Shown here in pieces: positions 46,001 to 56,002 of a stretch of 64,000 bases of DNA (position 1 is the stretch's first letter; each line of letters starts with the position of its first letter). The notes beneath the pieces are model-generated. The model saw only the letters and a list, made by a program, of their open reading frames with translations. It was not told where the DNA came from and searched no databases. A program made the position numbers and the translations under genes. The stretch is from Takakia lepidozioides (lineage: Eukaryota; Streptophyta; Takakiopsida; Takakiales; Takakiaceae). The stretch lies in the NCBI GenBank assembly GCA_030704615.1, contig CM060734.1:1424001-1488000 (forward strand), read 5' to 3'.

Positions 46001-47052
46001 GAGAAGCCGAGGAGAAGCCGAGGTGGACATGTCGTGGGTCCTCCAAGAGAAAGGGCCACATCTCTTCAATATGCCTCCATGCTTGTGAATCTTGTGGCCT
46101 GCAACACCTTTCCCGGGGGCTCCGATGCGAGGCGTGCCTCTCATGAGTTTGGCCAATTCGGGGCTTCGGTACTGTGCCTCAATCGCGGGATGATCGAAAA
46201 GTATGCATTTTCTATGATGAAATACCCCACGCCCCCCACATGTAATCATCCCATTAGCACACATAATACAACACCCTTATGTCTTCTTCCCTTTATGCAA
46301 GCCTCTCCCTCATTTGGGTGTGAATGATCAAAACCAAACGTCGCTCCTTCCACTCCTCACTCACTCCCTAAACCACAATCAGATCTTGCATGAGTACTAC
46401 TCTCTAAACCCTAAACTTTGTGGAATACACTTTACACATACATTGAGAAGATTAAAGAAAATAATCTCCATGCGAGGGGAATGGCGCTTATAACCTTTTG
46501 CGTGGTACTTTTTTCTTTTTCCCTTGGACATCATCCCGATATCGGTCTTTCTTGCTTGCATTTGGGCACTTGGTGAGATGCGAATCCTCTCCTCCGTAAT
46601 ATAGGGTTTTATCACATGGACATGCATGAAAAATCTTATAGCCCATCCCCACAGAGTCCAAGACTTCCGCTCGCCTCTTTCTTCTTCCGCGACCGTGGCA
46701 TCTTGGGTTTCAAGTGTGGAGTAAGGATACAGTTTGCAATAGTTTGCATTATGGCAGACATCCCAACATTACTTACGCCAAATCGAATTTGAAGATTGAG
46801 CAAAAGTAAGATTGTTGAAAGTCGACTCACTTTCGCCCCTTCGTACAAGGGAGTTCTCGCCTCCCTCTCCATGTCATTTGAGGGGGTCATTTCAGGATCA
46901 TCGATTGGCCGGGTTCCCTCTTCATGGGATGCATCAGCGCCCACATGATGCTTCAAGAGATCCTCTATGGCTTGCACATCCTCCTGGTTAATTTCATGCT
47001 CATTGAAATGCAAACAACAACCTTCAAAATGTGTGTGCATCAAATATGTCAT
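43044..47052 (-). pseudogene. TNP2-type CACTA transposase, intron-containing and decayed
   Basis: Read on the minus strand. The N-terminal part (47,052-46,636) has LYEGAKVSRLSTILLLLNL, a well-known TNP2 block. A Cys-rich part follows (46,627-46,397), then GFSSDGVNPF with SHSTW (about 46,010-45,940), the catalytic-region signature, and DTYLRPLVDELKELWRGVP (about 45,660). HIEKNVRSSLFRVL comes at 44,686. DUF4218 follows at 44,370-43,980 (DNHNLLQDILPIAVRG, PPSFFDIQVHL, RWMYFLER, GYTLQEAMLYC), DUF4216 at about 43,600-43,420 (GPSATLVQDD, MEQVFF, WKVVVHAQPR), and an Asp/Glu-rich tail ends at 43,044. The transposase would cut at the element ends. Stops and frame breaks lie between blocks; some may be introns, but a tandem duplication near 45 kb shows real damage. 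Confidence 0.85.
44995..45311. repeat. Tandem duplication of about 157 bp inside the transposase gene
   Basis: TTTGCCATCAAACAAG to GGTACCCTTTGGTGCT occurs twice in direct order (about 44,995-45,154 and 45,155-45,311) with few differences. In the minus-strand transposase frame it doubles the LPMSHR / FDGKEE segment. Confidence 0.85.
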
Positions 47053-47079
47053 TCAATAATTACATGTATGTGCGCAACG

Positions 47080-47900
47080 TACACGCATGCAAAGTTTCAA
47101 ACCCAAACAAAATCATTTGCCCCCCCAATGACGCATTCACCCTATCAACCAATTTTTGTTTATTAATGTGAAAGAAAATCCTCTCATGCCATTGCACCCA
47201 ACAAACGGATGTGGCTCAAGCTTCATTTTTTCCTACATGTGCTTGAATATGTGTGCAACACCTGTACAAAGATCTAGCAGGAAAATAAAATAAAACTGCC
47301 TCCCCAACGACGCACTCACCCTTGCACCAATTTTGAATTAAACCGAACTTAAATGAATTTAAAATAAATATTTGCATTTAAAAAATATATGATTGCGGTT
47401 TTGAGGGGCGTAATGATTTTATTTCTAGCTCTATTTTGTTTTGTCACATCGGGCTTTGCACCACTACATCCATGCAAAAAATGGGACAAAAAATAAGTGT
47501 GTTTCTAGGGTCACTTTTGCATAACTCTCTATGAAGAGTGCATGAAGTTGAAGATAACTTAACTTTGGAGTGCAAATGAGAGAACAAAATCTGGTTATGG
47601 GTCCAAATGACTTTTGCTTACTCCCAAATTTTGCACGCACATTGCATATGCTATCATTAAGCATATGGCTTGAAAATGGAATAAAAAAAAAATCATCTGC
47701 AAGCGAAACACAATTTTTCGTCTCTATGACACGTAGCTGCGTTCAACACTAGAATGACCCATTGAATCAACTTGGTTCAAGCTCATATTTGGTCCACATG
47801 TGCATAAGTATGTTTAGATCACATATGCAAAGTTGCAACCCACACGAGCAACAAGATTTTTTTTTACATCAATCGATTAATCGGATGTATACAAAGTACA
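47080..47900. repeat. Diverged single unit of the 1-kb repeat
   Basis: CTTGAATATGTGTGCAACAC (47,241), CCTTGCACCAATTTTGAATT and AACTCTCTATGAAGAGTGCA follow in the same order as in the 31-35.6 kb array, at lower similarity. It lies between the transposase 5' part and the SET-domain frame, inside the CACTA element. Confidence 0.75.
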
Positions 47901-48010
47901 TCATGAGAATATCTACAATGCCCCTCTACGCGATCCCTGTCTCAAAGGAACCTTATTTCTATCATACACATCCATGTCTTGACAAGACATAAGTATCTTC
48001 CCTCTCTGAT

Positions 48011-48610
48011 TTAGACCAGTGTACTTGGTGGGTCCCAATCATCCCGGGAGAACTCGTATGATGCAAATAGTTCGCTGCCAGCCCTAATAGTCCTACTAAC
48101 ACATGTCATCACAAACATGTGCATCCCCTCACAGTATACTGACATATGACCACAAAAGCTCTCATGCCCATCGCTTCGCTCGTCCCATACTACATTGGTT
48201 CTCCTAGGATGACCAAAAGAACTATTGACCAGCCTAGCAACATTGTCGAAGATGTCAGGGTCACCATCACAAAATCTGATCTTAATGGGAGACAATCCCC
48301 GTCTACATACATCATGTCCGATGACACACAAAATGTAGGGTAGGATGTATGGGGCTTCGAGGCGTAATGTACGGAATTCCGCGGAGGTGTAGTATGGACC
48401 GTAGTAGGGAAACAAGTCCACCATCATGTTTCTCCGAGGATGAACCACAATATCATTGACCATGAATAAACCCTGACCCATAGCAGGGTCTGTAGCGGCT
48501 CTCACAACATACCGTCTCCCCCAATACTCGAACTCCACATTTTCTCGGATGGGGGTGGGAGGGTCGAGATGATTCCCCCAACAACGAGGCTGGACGGTCC
48601 TCAGTAACAT
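48011..48610 (-). CDS. SET-domain protein (putative protein-lysine methyltransferase) inside a CACTA element
   Basis: A 199-codon open frame on the minus strand starting MLLRTVQPRCWG. The region MGQGLFMVNDIVVHP (about residues 43-58) fits the first SET strand pair (GxGLF). NVARLVNSSFGHPRRTNVVW (about 127-146) fits the conserved NxxRFxNHSC knot, with Asn-Ser-Ser-Phe in place of Asn-His-Ser-Cys. VSRTIRAGSELFASYEF fits the closing GEELxxDY block. The overall length is that of a compact SET domain. The knot His and Cys are lost, so activity is doubtful. It is open throughout, unlike the neighbouring transposase. An upstream stop at about 48,623 means the true start may be this Met or an upstream exon (Pro-rich frame to 49,081). 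Neighbours are the transposase on the same strand and the right end of the element. Confidence 0.6.
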   Translation of the reverse strand: MLLRTVQPRCWGNHLDPPTPIRENVEFEYWGRRYVVRAATDPAMGQGLFMVNDIVVHPRRNMMVDLFPYYGPYYTSAEFRTLRLEAPYILPYILCVIGHDVCRRGLSPIKIRFCDGDPDIFDNVARLVNSSFGHPRRTNVVWDERSDGHESFCGHMSVYCEGMHMFVMTCVSRTIRAGSELFASYEFSRDDWDPPSTLV

Positions 48611-49081
48611 AGTCCTATGCGCTTCCCATCAGGGGCGAGGATCCGGCTCAGGCCGCCCAAGCCGAAGGGGAGGAAACCTAGGGCGAAGCCGTCCCCTCCT
48701 AGGGGTTCGGGGGGCACATGCACGTGGAGGTGGAGGTGGAGATGGAGGTAGAGGTGGTGGTGGTGGTGGAGGTGGAGGTGGTACTGTTGGCAGAGGAGAT
48801 GAAAGTGGAGGTGGTTGAGGATGTAATGTCGGAGGTGCAGCCGGGGGTACAACGTCCGGATCAGGCAAAGAAACAGATGAGGGGGGGGGGGGGGGGGGTG
48901 GGCTTGTTCGTCGCCGACCATAACGCCTACGACATCTACGATACCCCTCGATCCTACGCATCTCATCTACGTGCTGCTGGGGGAACCAACTGGTCACATT
49001 GGGCACTGCTCTGGCACAAATCTGCAAGTAGACCGGCGCGAAATGCCTCCTGTGCAATGTGATTGCGAGCTTTGGCATCAA
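48611..49081 (-). other. Pro-rich low-complexity frame upstream of the SET domain
   Basis: Two minus-strand frames stay open through a CCACCT/CACC repeat and a C18 run (G run at 48,881-48,898 on the plus strand). One begins MMPKLAITLHRRHFAPVYLQ and has a plausible non-repetitive start (49,081-48,900) before the Pro tract. It could be an N-terminal exon of the SET protein. The length of the homopolymer decides the frame. Confidence 0.3.
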
Positions 49082-49194
49082 GTCGTGGCTGCAATGTGCG
49101 TAGTGAACGACGCATCAATACTTATGTCGTAATTTTGATTCATGTATGCTTACCAATCATACTATATTATTAGATAAACCTAAATGTACCTTAA

Positions 49195-49940
49195 ATGAAT
49201 GTTAATGAGAGGGGTGGGAAAAACACTCACCTTTGCCGCATCCGCAATCTTGTTCTTCTTGTAATGTTTTTCAACAACATGCGGTCGCCGCCTCGGTGGT
49301 CTGTGCCGCCCCCCGGCGGTATCCGTTCCCAACATTTAATGCACCAACACTCAATCCTGTCGGGGTGGGGGGGGGGAGGGGGGGGGGGGGGGGGGGTCAA
49401 AGGTGGACGTGGTTGGACGGGGTGGCCGTGAGGGGGCAACCCGCGGCGCGCCCGACTCGATCCGGAGTGTCAACATCCTCGCATCACCTGAAATTTGGCC
49501 CCGATCCCTTCTACAATTGTGCCCGGCAGCCTGTATTGGATCAGGTGCAAATGGGTGCCTCCTCGCCACGAAAAATGGTCGCTCTAGGGCCACAATCGAT
49601 ATGTGGTACTACCTCCCCATCCTCGAGGGAGACGGGTCGATGTTTCCTCACCATCCCATTCTAATTAACACACACCACCAACACTTTCATTTCTTTCAAA
49701 ACCGTTGGCAAAAAAACCCTATGCCTCAGCCTCGGCTTTCAAAATTTGGTAACCAAAGGCGGAGCATCCCTATGGTGCTAGAGCCCAAGACAATAAATCC
49801 TTCCTCTCGTTCTATCTTCAGGATGCTCACACCATGGAAAAATTTGTTGAGACCCAGCGCTTTGCGATTATCAGATTGAACCACATTTTGGGTATGTGAA
49901 TCCTAATTACACCGTTTATCCTTTTAACCCCAAGACCCAC
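49195..49940. other. Element interior without assigned gene, includes a G21 run
   Basis: Short frames on both strands and a G-rich tract at 49,366-49,398 (two runs split by one A). No domain is recognised. It lies between the Pro-rich frame and the right inverted end. Confidence 0.4.
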
Positions 49941-50325
49941 AACCAAAACCGCCAATCCAAAACCCAGCACCATAAAGAAAAGCAAACACCCTAACCCAGT
50001 ACCATATGAAAAAATAAAATAAAAAAAATAAAAACTAAGAAACCCAAAAGGCCCTAAACCCTAAATCCAGAAAGCCATCGCCTCCTGCGACACCCTGGCG
50101 ACGCATTGGACAACGAGTTTTTTTAATTTTTACCTGGGGGTCGCACCCCGCGACGGACAGCCGTCGCGAGGGTCGACGTGTTTTATTTATTTATGGGGTC
50201 GGGGGTCGCAAGAAACGATGGCCAGCCGTCGCAATCTTCATTAAACATTTTTGCATTTCAAAAAAGGGCGGGTGTAAGCATGCGACGGCCGGGCGTTGCA
50301 CGTGGGCGCCGCGCCTTTTTTTTTT
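49940..50325. repeat. Right inverted end of the CACTA element
   Basis: Reverse-complement match to 42,710-42,785 (49,965-50,075), then GCGACGGACAGCCGTCGC (50,152) and GCGACGGCCGGGCGTTGC (50,282) dyads like those of the left end. The expected outer terminus is not visible. Confidence 0.8.
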
Positions 50326-50740
50326 CCCTAAGTGCTTCAAGCATCTCTTTCCCCTCCTGTTTTCGTTTGTTCTTTGGGAGAGAGATAGTTCAGAGAGTGG
50401 GGTTTAGGGTGGAGGAGAAACGCACCTGCTGCTGAGCCCGAGGTGGTCGCAAGGCCCCAAGGAGTTTGCCCCAACGCCGCTCCAACGCCCAAGGTAAGCA
50501 CCGCCTCCTCCCTCACTTTCTGTCTTTCTTTCTTGCCCTAAGCACGGGCTGATGTCTCTCTCCCATGTGTGGTAGGAACGCCGCGCAGAGGCGCGACCTA
50601 ACGAGTTGAAGAGAGAGAGAGCCGTGGTGAGCGGGGAGAGACGCCCTGCAGCGGCGGGGACCCGCGCCGCTGGCAGCCGCGACAGCACCGCAGCAGCTCG
50701 CCACAGCAGCTCGCTTCAAGCAACAGCAGCAGCAGAGGTA
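50326..50740. other. GC-rich stretch between CACTA end and LINE tail
   Basis: It holds CAACGCCCAAGGTAAGC, which resembles a splice donor, and a GCAGC-rich part. It could be a leader exon of something reading rightward, but no frame continues. Nothing more can be supported. Confidence 0.35.
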
Positions 50741-51160
50741 CGTCAGGGAAATTGCACTCTCCCTTTCCTCTTTGCTTCTGTTTACTGTTCAAAGGTAGTC
50801 TTCCTGCCCTAACTTTAAATTTAGGTCTGGTGCCAAGAGTGGGATAGACCCTTGAGCGCATCCATGATGTCCTCCCCCATGTCACACATTGGAAACAGGT
50901 TCAGGGAAGTTTTCTTCCTAACTTCATTTTCATCGGATAATTTTCTGGTAACAGACATGGCTTTAGACACTACACTCTCTAAGTCAGGTTTATCCAGCAA
51001 GGTCAAGACTTGCGGGTCCAGATTCAGATCCTTGAGAATCTCTTTTACTCTCTTCTCCCAGGGCTCACCCTGTTTGACAGGGCGGTCATGTTTCCAAGAT
51101 ATAGAGTCAATTAACTTAGGATATCTGGTGTTGGACATATGTTGCAGCTGAACCCACCAT
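50741..51160 (-). pseudogene. LINE C-terminal fragment
   Basis: The minus strand gives RYPKLIDSISWKHDRPVKQG, LDPQVLTLLDKPDLESVV, KLSDENEVRKKTSLNLFP and, after a frame change near 50,835, LNSKQKQRGKGECNFP, the same tail as the plus-strand copy at 10,431-10,815. It includes about 100 more residues on the N-terminal side and ends just before the CCHC motif. Confidence 0.65.
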
Positions 51161-51205
51161 CTGACCTTGAATTTAGGGTGTCAGGAGCTTAAAAGAGAGC
51201 AGCAC

Positions 51206-51600
51206 AGAAGAGAGGGAAGATATACATGTCATGTCAAGACATGGACAAGACCGCTAAGGTCATTGTCATTGAAAGACAAAACAGCCCTTTACAGGGCACC
51301 ATCTAACATTCTCTTTCATGTTTACAATCTCATTTGAATACCCAATTACATTTCAGGGTCTCTGAAAAAACAGGGCGGGAGGGTGGGATTCCAGGTCATT
51401 CATATCATGAAAGCACCATAGTACACATCATCATCTCAAGAATCCATTTTAAACTCATTTCAAAAACCAAATTGCAGGTTTGGTTTGAAGATGATGTTTT
51501 AGAACCAAGATATAAGCAAGATTCTTAAAAAGGAGAAGAAACAACAGTGTAGAGCCCCCTTAAGCAGGTATAGGCCTAGAATGGTATTTTAAGGCCACAT
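51206..51600 (+). repeat. Dispersed repeat, direct copy of 10,022-10,428
   Basis: Almost identical to the left copy, with a few substitutions and one short indel near the A-rich end. It follows a LINE tail of opposite orientation and leads into the inverted duplication. Confidence 0.85.
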
Positions 51601-51614
51601 AAAGTAGTTCTGCC

Positions 51615-53006
51615 AAGGTGAAAGAGCAGCTCAGAAACCCCAGTTTGTTATCAAGCCATGAAACCAAAATGATATGAGGGCCTTGAAGAATGTGTGTTAT
51701 CTATCAAAGCCTATCCTTTTGATCCATCAGAGTCATATCAAGAGTTCTCATTTCAGAGCCAAGTATCAAGGCAGTCAAAGTAATAACTGCTATTTTGTAT
51801 CCTTGTATCCTTCATAGCTAAACTCCTACACATGCAAATGTGGTTGTAAAAAACCGTAAACAGGGGTAAGGAGAGAAGCAGAGCCTCATTGGAGCAATCT
51901 TGGAGCAGGTCTGAAGCGGCATGGTGGCAGTTTGAAACAGCAGATGGCATCAGCAGCTTAGGTAGCAGCAGTATCCACACTTGCAAGAACAGGAACTGCA
52001 AGCTTCAAGAAATCAAGACAAGTGAAGACCCTCACCTGTGCCCGTCCCAAAAACCACCACATAGTGATGTGTGTTAGTGAGGATGCAGCAGGTAAGTGGC
52101 AGGTCTTCACAGTTGCTATCCATGTCAGTGTTGAATTCTAAAGCAAGTACAGATCACAATTCAAGCAATGGTAAACTCAAAAAACCTTGAGTGTTTGTGG
52201 TATGCCTGCGCCATGGCGTCCAATAGATTGTCTCCAACAGAACGCAATCAGAGTAGAAGCGTTCACAGCTAGAGAGTGGCTCATACACGAAGAGAGAGCA
52301 ACAAGTAATCTGTAGATAAATAGGGATAGAGTACTTCCCAACAAGGAGTAAAAGCGCCGCTGCAAAATAAAGAACCATGAGTTCATGATCAGAGCAATCA
52401 CGGCTTTGTCGTCTGCCATAGAAGAATCTGTTTAACCACCACTGCGCATCCCAAGAGCCAGCAATCACGAGTACCATGTAGCAGCAGGGGAGCAGGTTTA
52501 TACGGCGCATCATCAAGGTTCACTGAAGCACGAGTTCAGTGCTTGAAGTGTGTCGGCCTGCTTAGGGCAAAACTTCCCGATTTTTCATCCAGGATGGATG
52601 AAATATCACATTTTACCAAGATATGCATTTTGTCACTGGATGACATCCCATAGAAATGTATCTTTTAGGGTTATGGTATAGGTTTAGGTTTAATAACTGC
52701 CATCATTTATGATGGTAGTTTTATTATTCTCTTGGATTTTATAATAGGTAACCATTATTTATGTAGATCATCCAGTTTAGATGAAAAAAATAGATGGTAA
52801 CTCTAGCTTTCTGTATATTAAGTTTCATCATCCAATAAAATAAAATCATCCAGATTTGGATGAAAAAGGCAGGGGTGAAAAACTAAATAACCTCAAAAGG
52901 TTAAGGCCAGATGAAATCCAAAGATTTATAGAGGGAGAGGGAGAGAGGGAGAGAGAGGGAGACATCAGGGGGCAACAAAGAAAAGAAAAGAAGGTGGGGG
53001 GGGGAG
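51615..53006 (+). repeat. Inverted duplication, arm A (about 1.4 kb)
   Basis: From GTGAAAGAGCAGCTCAG onward it matches the reverse complement of 55,406-54,036 over its whole length, with scattered differences. It holds a TATA-like GTATAAACC (reverse strand), the GGGACGGGCACAG / GTGAGGG splice-donor word shared with 8.73 kb, and short TGGATGA dyads. A minus-strand frame (52,516-52,154, starting MMMRRINLLPCCYMVLVIAG) is conserved in arm B and could encode a small hydrophobic peptide. I cannot show that it is a gene. Confidence 0.88.
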
Positions 53007-53073
53007 TGACTGAGCAGCTGCTGCTGCTCAGTCACTCCCCCCCCACATTCTCTGTTTTTCTTTGTTGCCCCCT
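52970..53073. repeat. Hairpin: GTGACTGAGCAG apex with poly-G and poly-C sides
   Basis: GGGGGCAACAAAGAAAAG, a G run, GAGTGACTGAGCAGCTGCTG and the exact inverse return. The apex and flanks match those of the fold-back element at 7.25-7.87 kb. Confidence 0.88.
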
Positions 53074-53074
53074 C

Positions 53075-53660
53075 TCTTGGGGAAACAAAAGGGACAAATC
53101 CTATCTCTGACAGGGACTGATGTTGGTAGTAAGACTTACATTCACATATAGAATTAATCCGGGTTTTCCAGATATCCTCTACAAATCCCTTCACACAAGC
53201 ATCAATCTGTTGTGTGTGAGTTGCCCAAAAACTAGGCCTCAGAAGGGGCTGGGCTTTTGGCTCAGCATCGACTTTTTCAAAGTTAGTAAACAGAGGTATA
53301 TGCACAATTCCCTTGATAGATTTGAAGAGAGCGTCTCTTTGGTGAGAGAACCCCGGACAGTGTATCAGAAAATGAATAATGTCTTCAGGTTGCCCACAGA
53401 CATGGTTGGACACTACAGCCTCTAAGTCAGATTTATCTAGCAGGGTGAAGACTTGCGGTTCTAGGTCCATGTCCTTGAGAATCTCTTCTACTGTCTTCTA
53501 CGAGGACTTAGCCTGTTTGACAGGTCGGTGGGCGGTCCTGTTTCCAAGATATAGAGTCGATTAACTTAGGATATCTGGTGTTGGACATATGTTGCAGCTG
53601 AACCCACCATCTAACCTTGAATTTATCTCGTCGGGAGCTTAAAAGAGAGCATCACAGAAG
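53075..53660 (-). pseudogene. LINE C-terminal fragment, with frame and internal deletion
   Basis: The minus strand gives LEPQVFTLLDKSDLEAVVSN, then a jump to CGQPEDIIHFLIHCPGF (half of the CCHC motif), SHQRDALFKSIKGIVH and ATHTQQIDACVKGFVEDIWK, the longest tail of this LINE family in the window. About 75 residues present in the other copies are missing between the first two parts. Confidence 0.65.
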
Positions 53661-53689
53661 AGAGGGAGAGAGAGGGACAAAGAGAGGTA

Positions 53690-54030
53690 GTAAGACTTAC
53701 CTTCACATATAGAATTAATCCGGGTTTTCCAGATATGCTCTACAAATCCCTTCACACAAGCATCAATCTGCTGTGGCTGCCTCCCCGTGCAGTTGAATTA
53801 GAGGTTGCCAATAACGACCACATGATGTGGCACCCACATGCTAATACAGATTTATCCAGCAGGGTGAAGACTTGCGGTTCCAGGTCCAGATCCTTGAGAA
53901 TCTCTTCTACTGTCTTCTGCCAAGACTTAGCCTGTTTGACGGGTCGGTGGGCGGTCCTGTTTCCAAGATATAGAGTCGATTAACCTAGGATATCTGGTGT
54001 TGGACATATGCTGCAGCTGACCCCACCATC
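53690..54030 (-). pseudogene. LINE C-terminal fragment, partial second copy
   Basis: Repeats two parts of the previous fragment (CTCTACAAATCCCTTCACAC near 53,736 and TTATCCAGCAGGGTGAAGAC near 53,851) around about 80 unrelated bases. The unit was duplicated in tandem, then altered. Confidence 0.6.
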
Positions 54031-54035
54031 TGACC

Positions 54036-55406
54036 TCCCCCCCCCCCAACCCATTTTTTTTCATTGTTGCCCCCTCTCTCCCTCTCCCTCTATAACTCTT
54101 TGGATTTCATCTGACCTTAACCTTTCGAGGTTATTTAGTTTTTTATCCCAGCCTTTTTCATCCAAATTTGGATGATTTTATTATAGGGTGATGAAACTTA
54201 ATGTACAAAAAGCTGGATTTACCATCTATTTCTTTCATCTAAACTGGATGATCTACATAAATAATGGTTACCTATTATAAAATCCAAGAGAATAATAAAA
54301 CTACCATCATAAATGATGGCAGTTATTAAACCTAAGCCTATACCATAACCCTACAAGATACATTTCTATGGGATGTCATCCATTGACAAGGTGCCTCTCT
54401 TGGTAAAATGTGATTTTTCATCCACCCTGGATGAAAAATCGGGAAGTTTTGCCCTAAGCAGGCCGACACACTTCACAGCACTGAACTCGTGCTTCAGTGA
54501 ACCTTGATGGTGCGCCGTATAAACCTGCTCCCCTGCTGCTATATGGTACTCGTGATGGCTGGCTCTTGGGATGCGCATTGGTGGTTAAACAGATTCTTCT
54601 CTGGCAGACGACAAAGCAGTGATCGCTTTGATCAGAAACTCATGGTTCTTTATTTTGTAGCGGCGCTTTTACTCCTTGTTGGGAATACTCTATCCCTATT
54701 TATCTACAGATTACATGTTGCTCTCTCTTTGTGTATGAGCCATTCTCTATCTGTGAACGCTTCTACTCTGATTGCGTTCTGTTGGAGACGATCTGTTGGA
54801 CGCCATGGCGCAGGGCATACCACAAACACTCAAGGTTTTTTGAGTTTACCCTTGCTTGAATTGTGATCTGTACTTGCTTTAGAATTCAACACTGACATGG
54901 ATAGCAACTGTGAAGACCTGCCATTTACCTGCTGCATCCTCACTAACACACATCGTTGTGTGGTGGTTTTTGGGACGGGCACAGGTGAGGGTCTTCACTT
55001 GTCTTGATTTCTTGAAAGCTTGCAGCTCCTGTTCTTGCAAATGTGGATTCTGCTGCTGCCTATGCTGCTGATGCCATCTACTGTTTCAAACTGCCACCAT
55101 GCCACTTCAGACCTGCTCCAAGATGGCTCCAATGAGGATCTGCTTCTCTCCTTACCCCTGTTTCTGGTTTTTTACAACCACATTTGCATGTGTAGGAGTT
55201 AAGCTATGAAGGATACAAGGATACAAAATAGCAGTTATTACTCTAACTGCCTTGATACTTGGCTCTGAAATGAAACTTCTTGGTATGACTATGATGGATC
55301 AAAAGGATAGGCTTTGATAGATAACACACATTCTTCAAGGCCCTCATATCATTTTGATTTCATGGCTTGATAACAAACAGGGGTTTCTGAGCTGCTCTTT
55401 CACCAG
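54036..55406 (-). repeat. Inverted duplication, arm B (about 1.4 kb)
   Basis: Reverse complement of arm A, with the same order of hairpin, TGGATGA dyads, promoter-like part and splice-donor word (CACAG / GTGAGGG near 54,984). The plus-strand frame 54,504-54,866 is the counterpart of the arm A frame. Confidence 0.88.
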
Positions 55407-55772
55407 GGTGGATGAAAAATCACATTTTACCAAGAGAGGCACCTTGTCAATGGATGACATCCCATAGAAATGTATCTTTTAGGGTTATGGTATAGGCTTA
55501 GGTTTAATAACTGCCATCATTTATGATGGTAGTTTTATTATTCTCTTGGATTTTATAATAGGTAACCATTATTTATGTAGATCATCCAGTTTAGATGAAA
55601 GAAATAGATGGTAAATCCAGCTTTTTGTACATTAAGTTTCATCACCCTATAATAAAATCATCCAAATTTGGATGAAAAAGGCTGGGATGAAAAACTAAAT
55701 AACCTCAAAAGGTTAAGGTCAGATGAAATCCAAAGAGTTATAGAGGGAGAGGGAGAGAGGGAGAGAGAGGGA
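55407..55772 (+). repeat. Third copy of the dyad-rich end of the inverted duplication
   Basis: CAGGGTGGATGAAAAATC to GGGAGAGAGAGGGA repeats 52,590-52,965 in direct order, including CATTTATGATGG and CATCCAAATTTGGATGA dyads. It ends in a GA-rich tract. Confidence 0.85.
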
Positions 55773-55795
55773 CCCACCAGCCAATCCCCTGGCAT

Positions 55796-55870
55796 GGCAG
55801 AACCTTACGGAGTGAGTGTGGTATGCACTCACCCCGTAAGGGAGTGCATACCAGACCTCTTCTCATAAGG
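55796..55870. repeat. Short perfect stem GGTATGCACTC / GAGTGCATACC
   Basis: GGTATGCACTCACCCCGTAAG GGAGTGCATACC around 55,820-55,852, with a second CCTTACGG / CCGTAAGG pair. It lies in the 3' untranslated part of the minus-strand PLE half and could be an RNA structure. Confidence 0.55.
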
Positions 55871-56002
55871 TTTTCCCTCTTCCATGTAGTTCTATCCTCA
55901 GATTATATTATCCAAAGGAGTAGAATCCTACATCCTCACTTCCTCGGATCAAGAATAAAATGATGGCATAAAATGTATCATAGCAAAACTAGTATAGTAT
56001 CA

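Larger units (their letters stand above)
42110..50325. mobile_element. CACTA (En/Spm) DNA transposon
   Basis: Both ends carry clusters of GCGACGGC / GCCGTCGC dyads, the subterminal pattern known for CACTA elements. The ends are also long inverted copies of each other: TTTAGGTTTAGGGCC, CATATGGTACTGG and AGGTGTTTG around 42,710-42,785 reappear inverted around 49,965-50,075. Inside are a TNP2-type transposase (minus), a SET-domain frame (minus) and one diverged 1-kb repeat unit. The left edge near 42,110 reads TACTACAGTACAGC, close to a CACTA terminus. I cannot find its inverse on the right, so that end is truncated or mutated, and the right edge could lie anywhere from 50,325 to 50,740. Confidence 0.7.

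Noticed and set aside
48601-48966. His/Leu-rich protein next to the SET frame
   Set aside because: This frame is the CCACCT repeat read in another phase. Only the start of the Pro-rich alternative has ordinary composition.
52600-52680. Possible hammerhead ribozyme (GGATGA then GAAA) in a PLE-like repeat
   Set aside because: The core would need CUGAUGA. Two of the required bases are wrong and no stem II can be formed between the two blocks.
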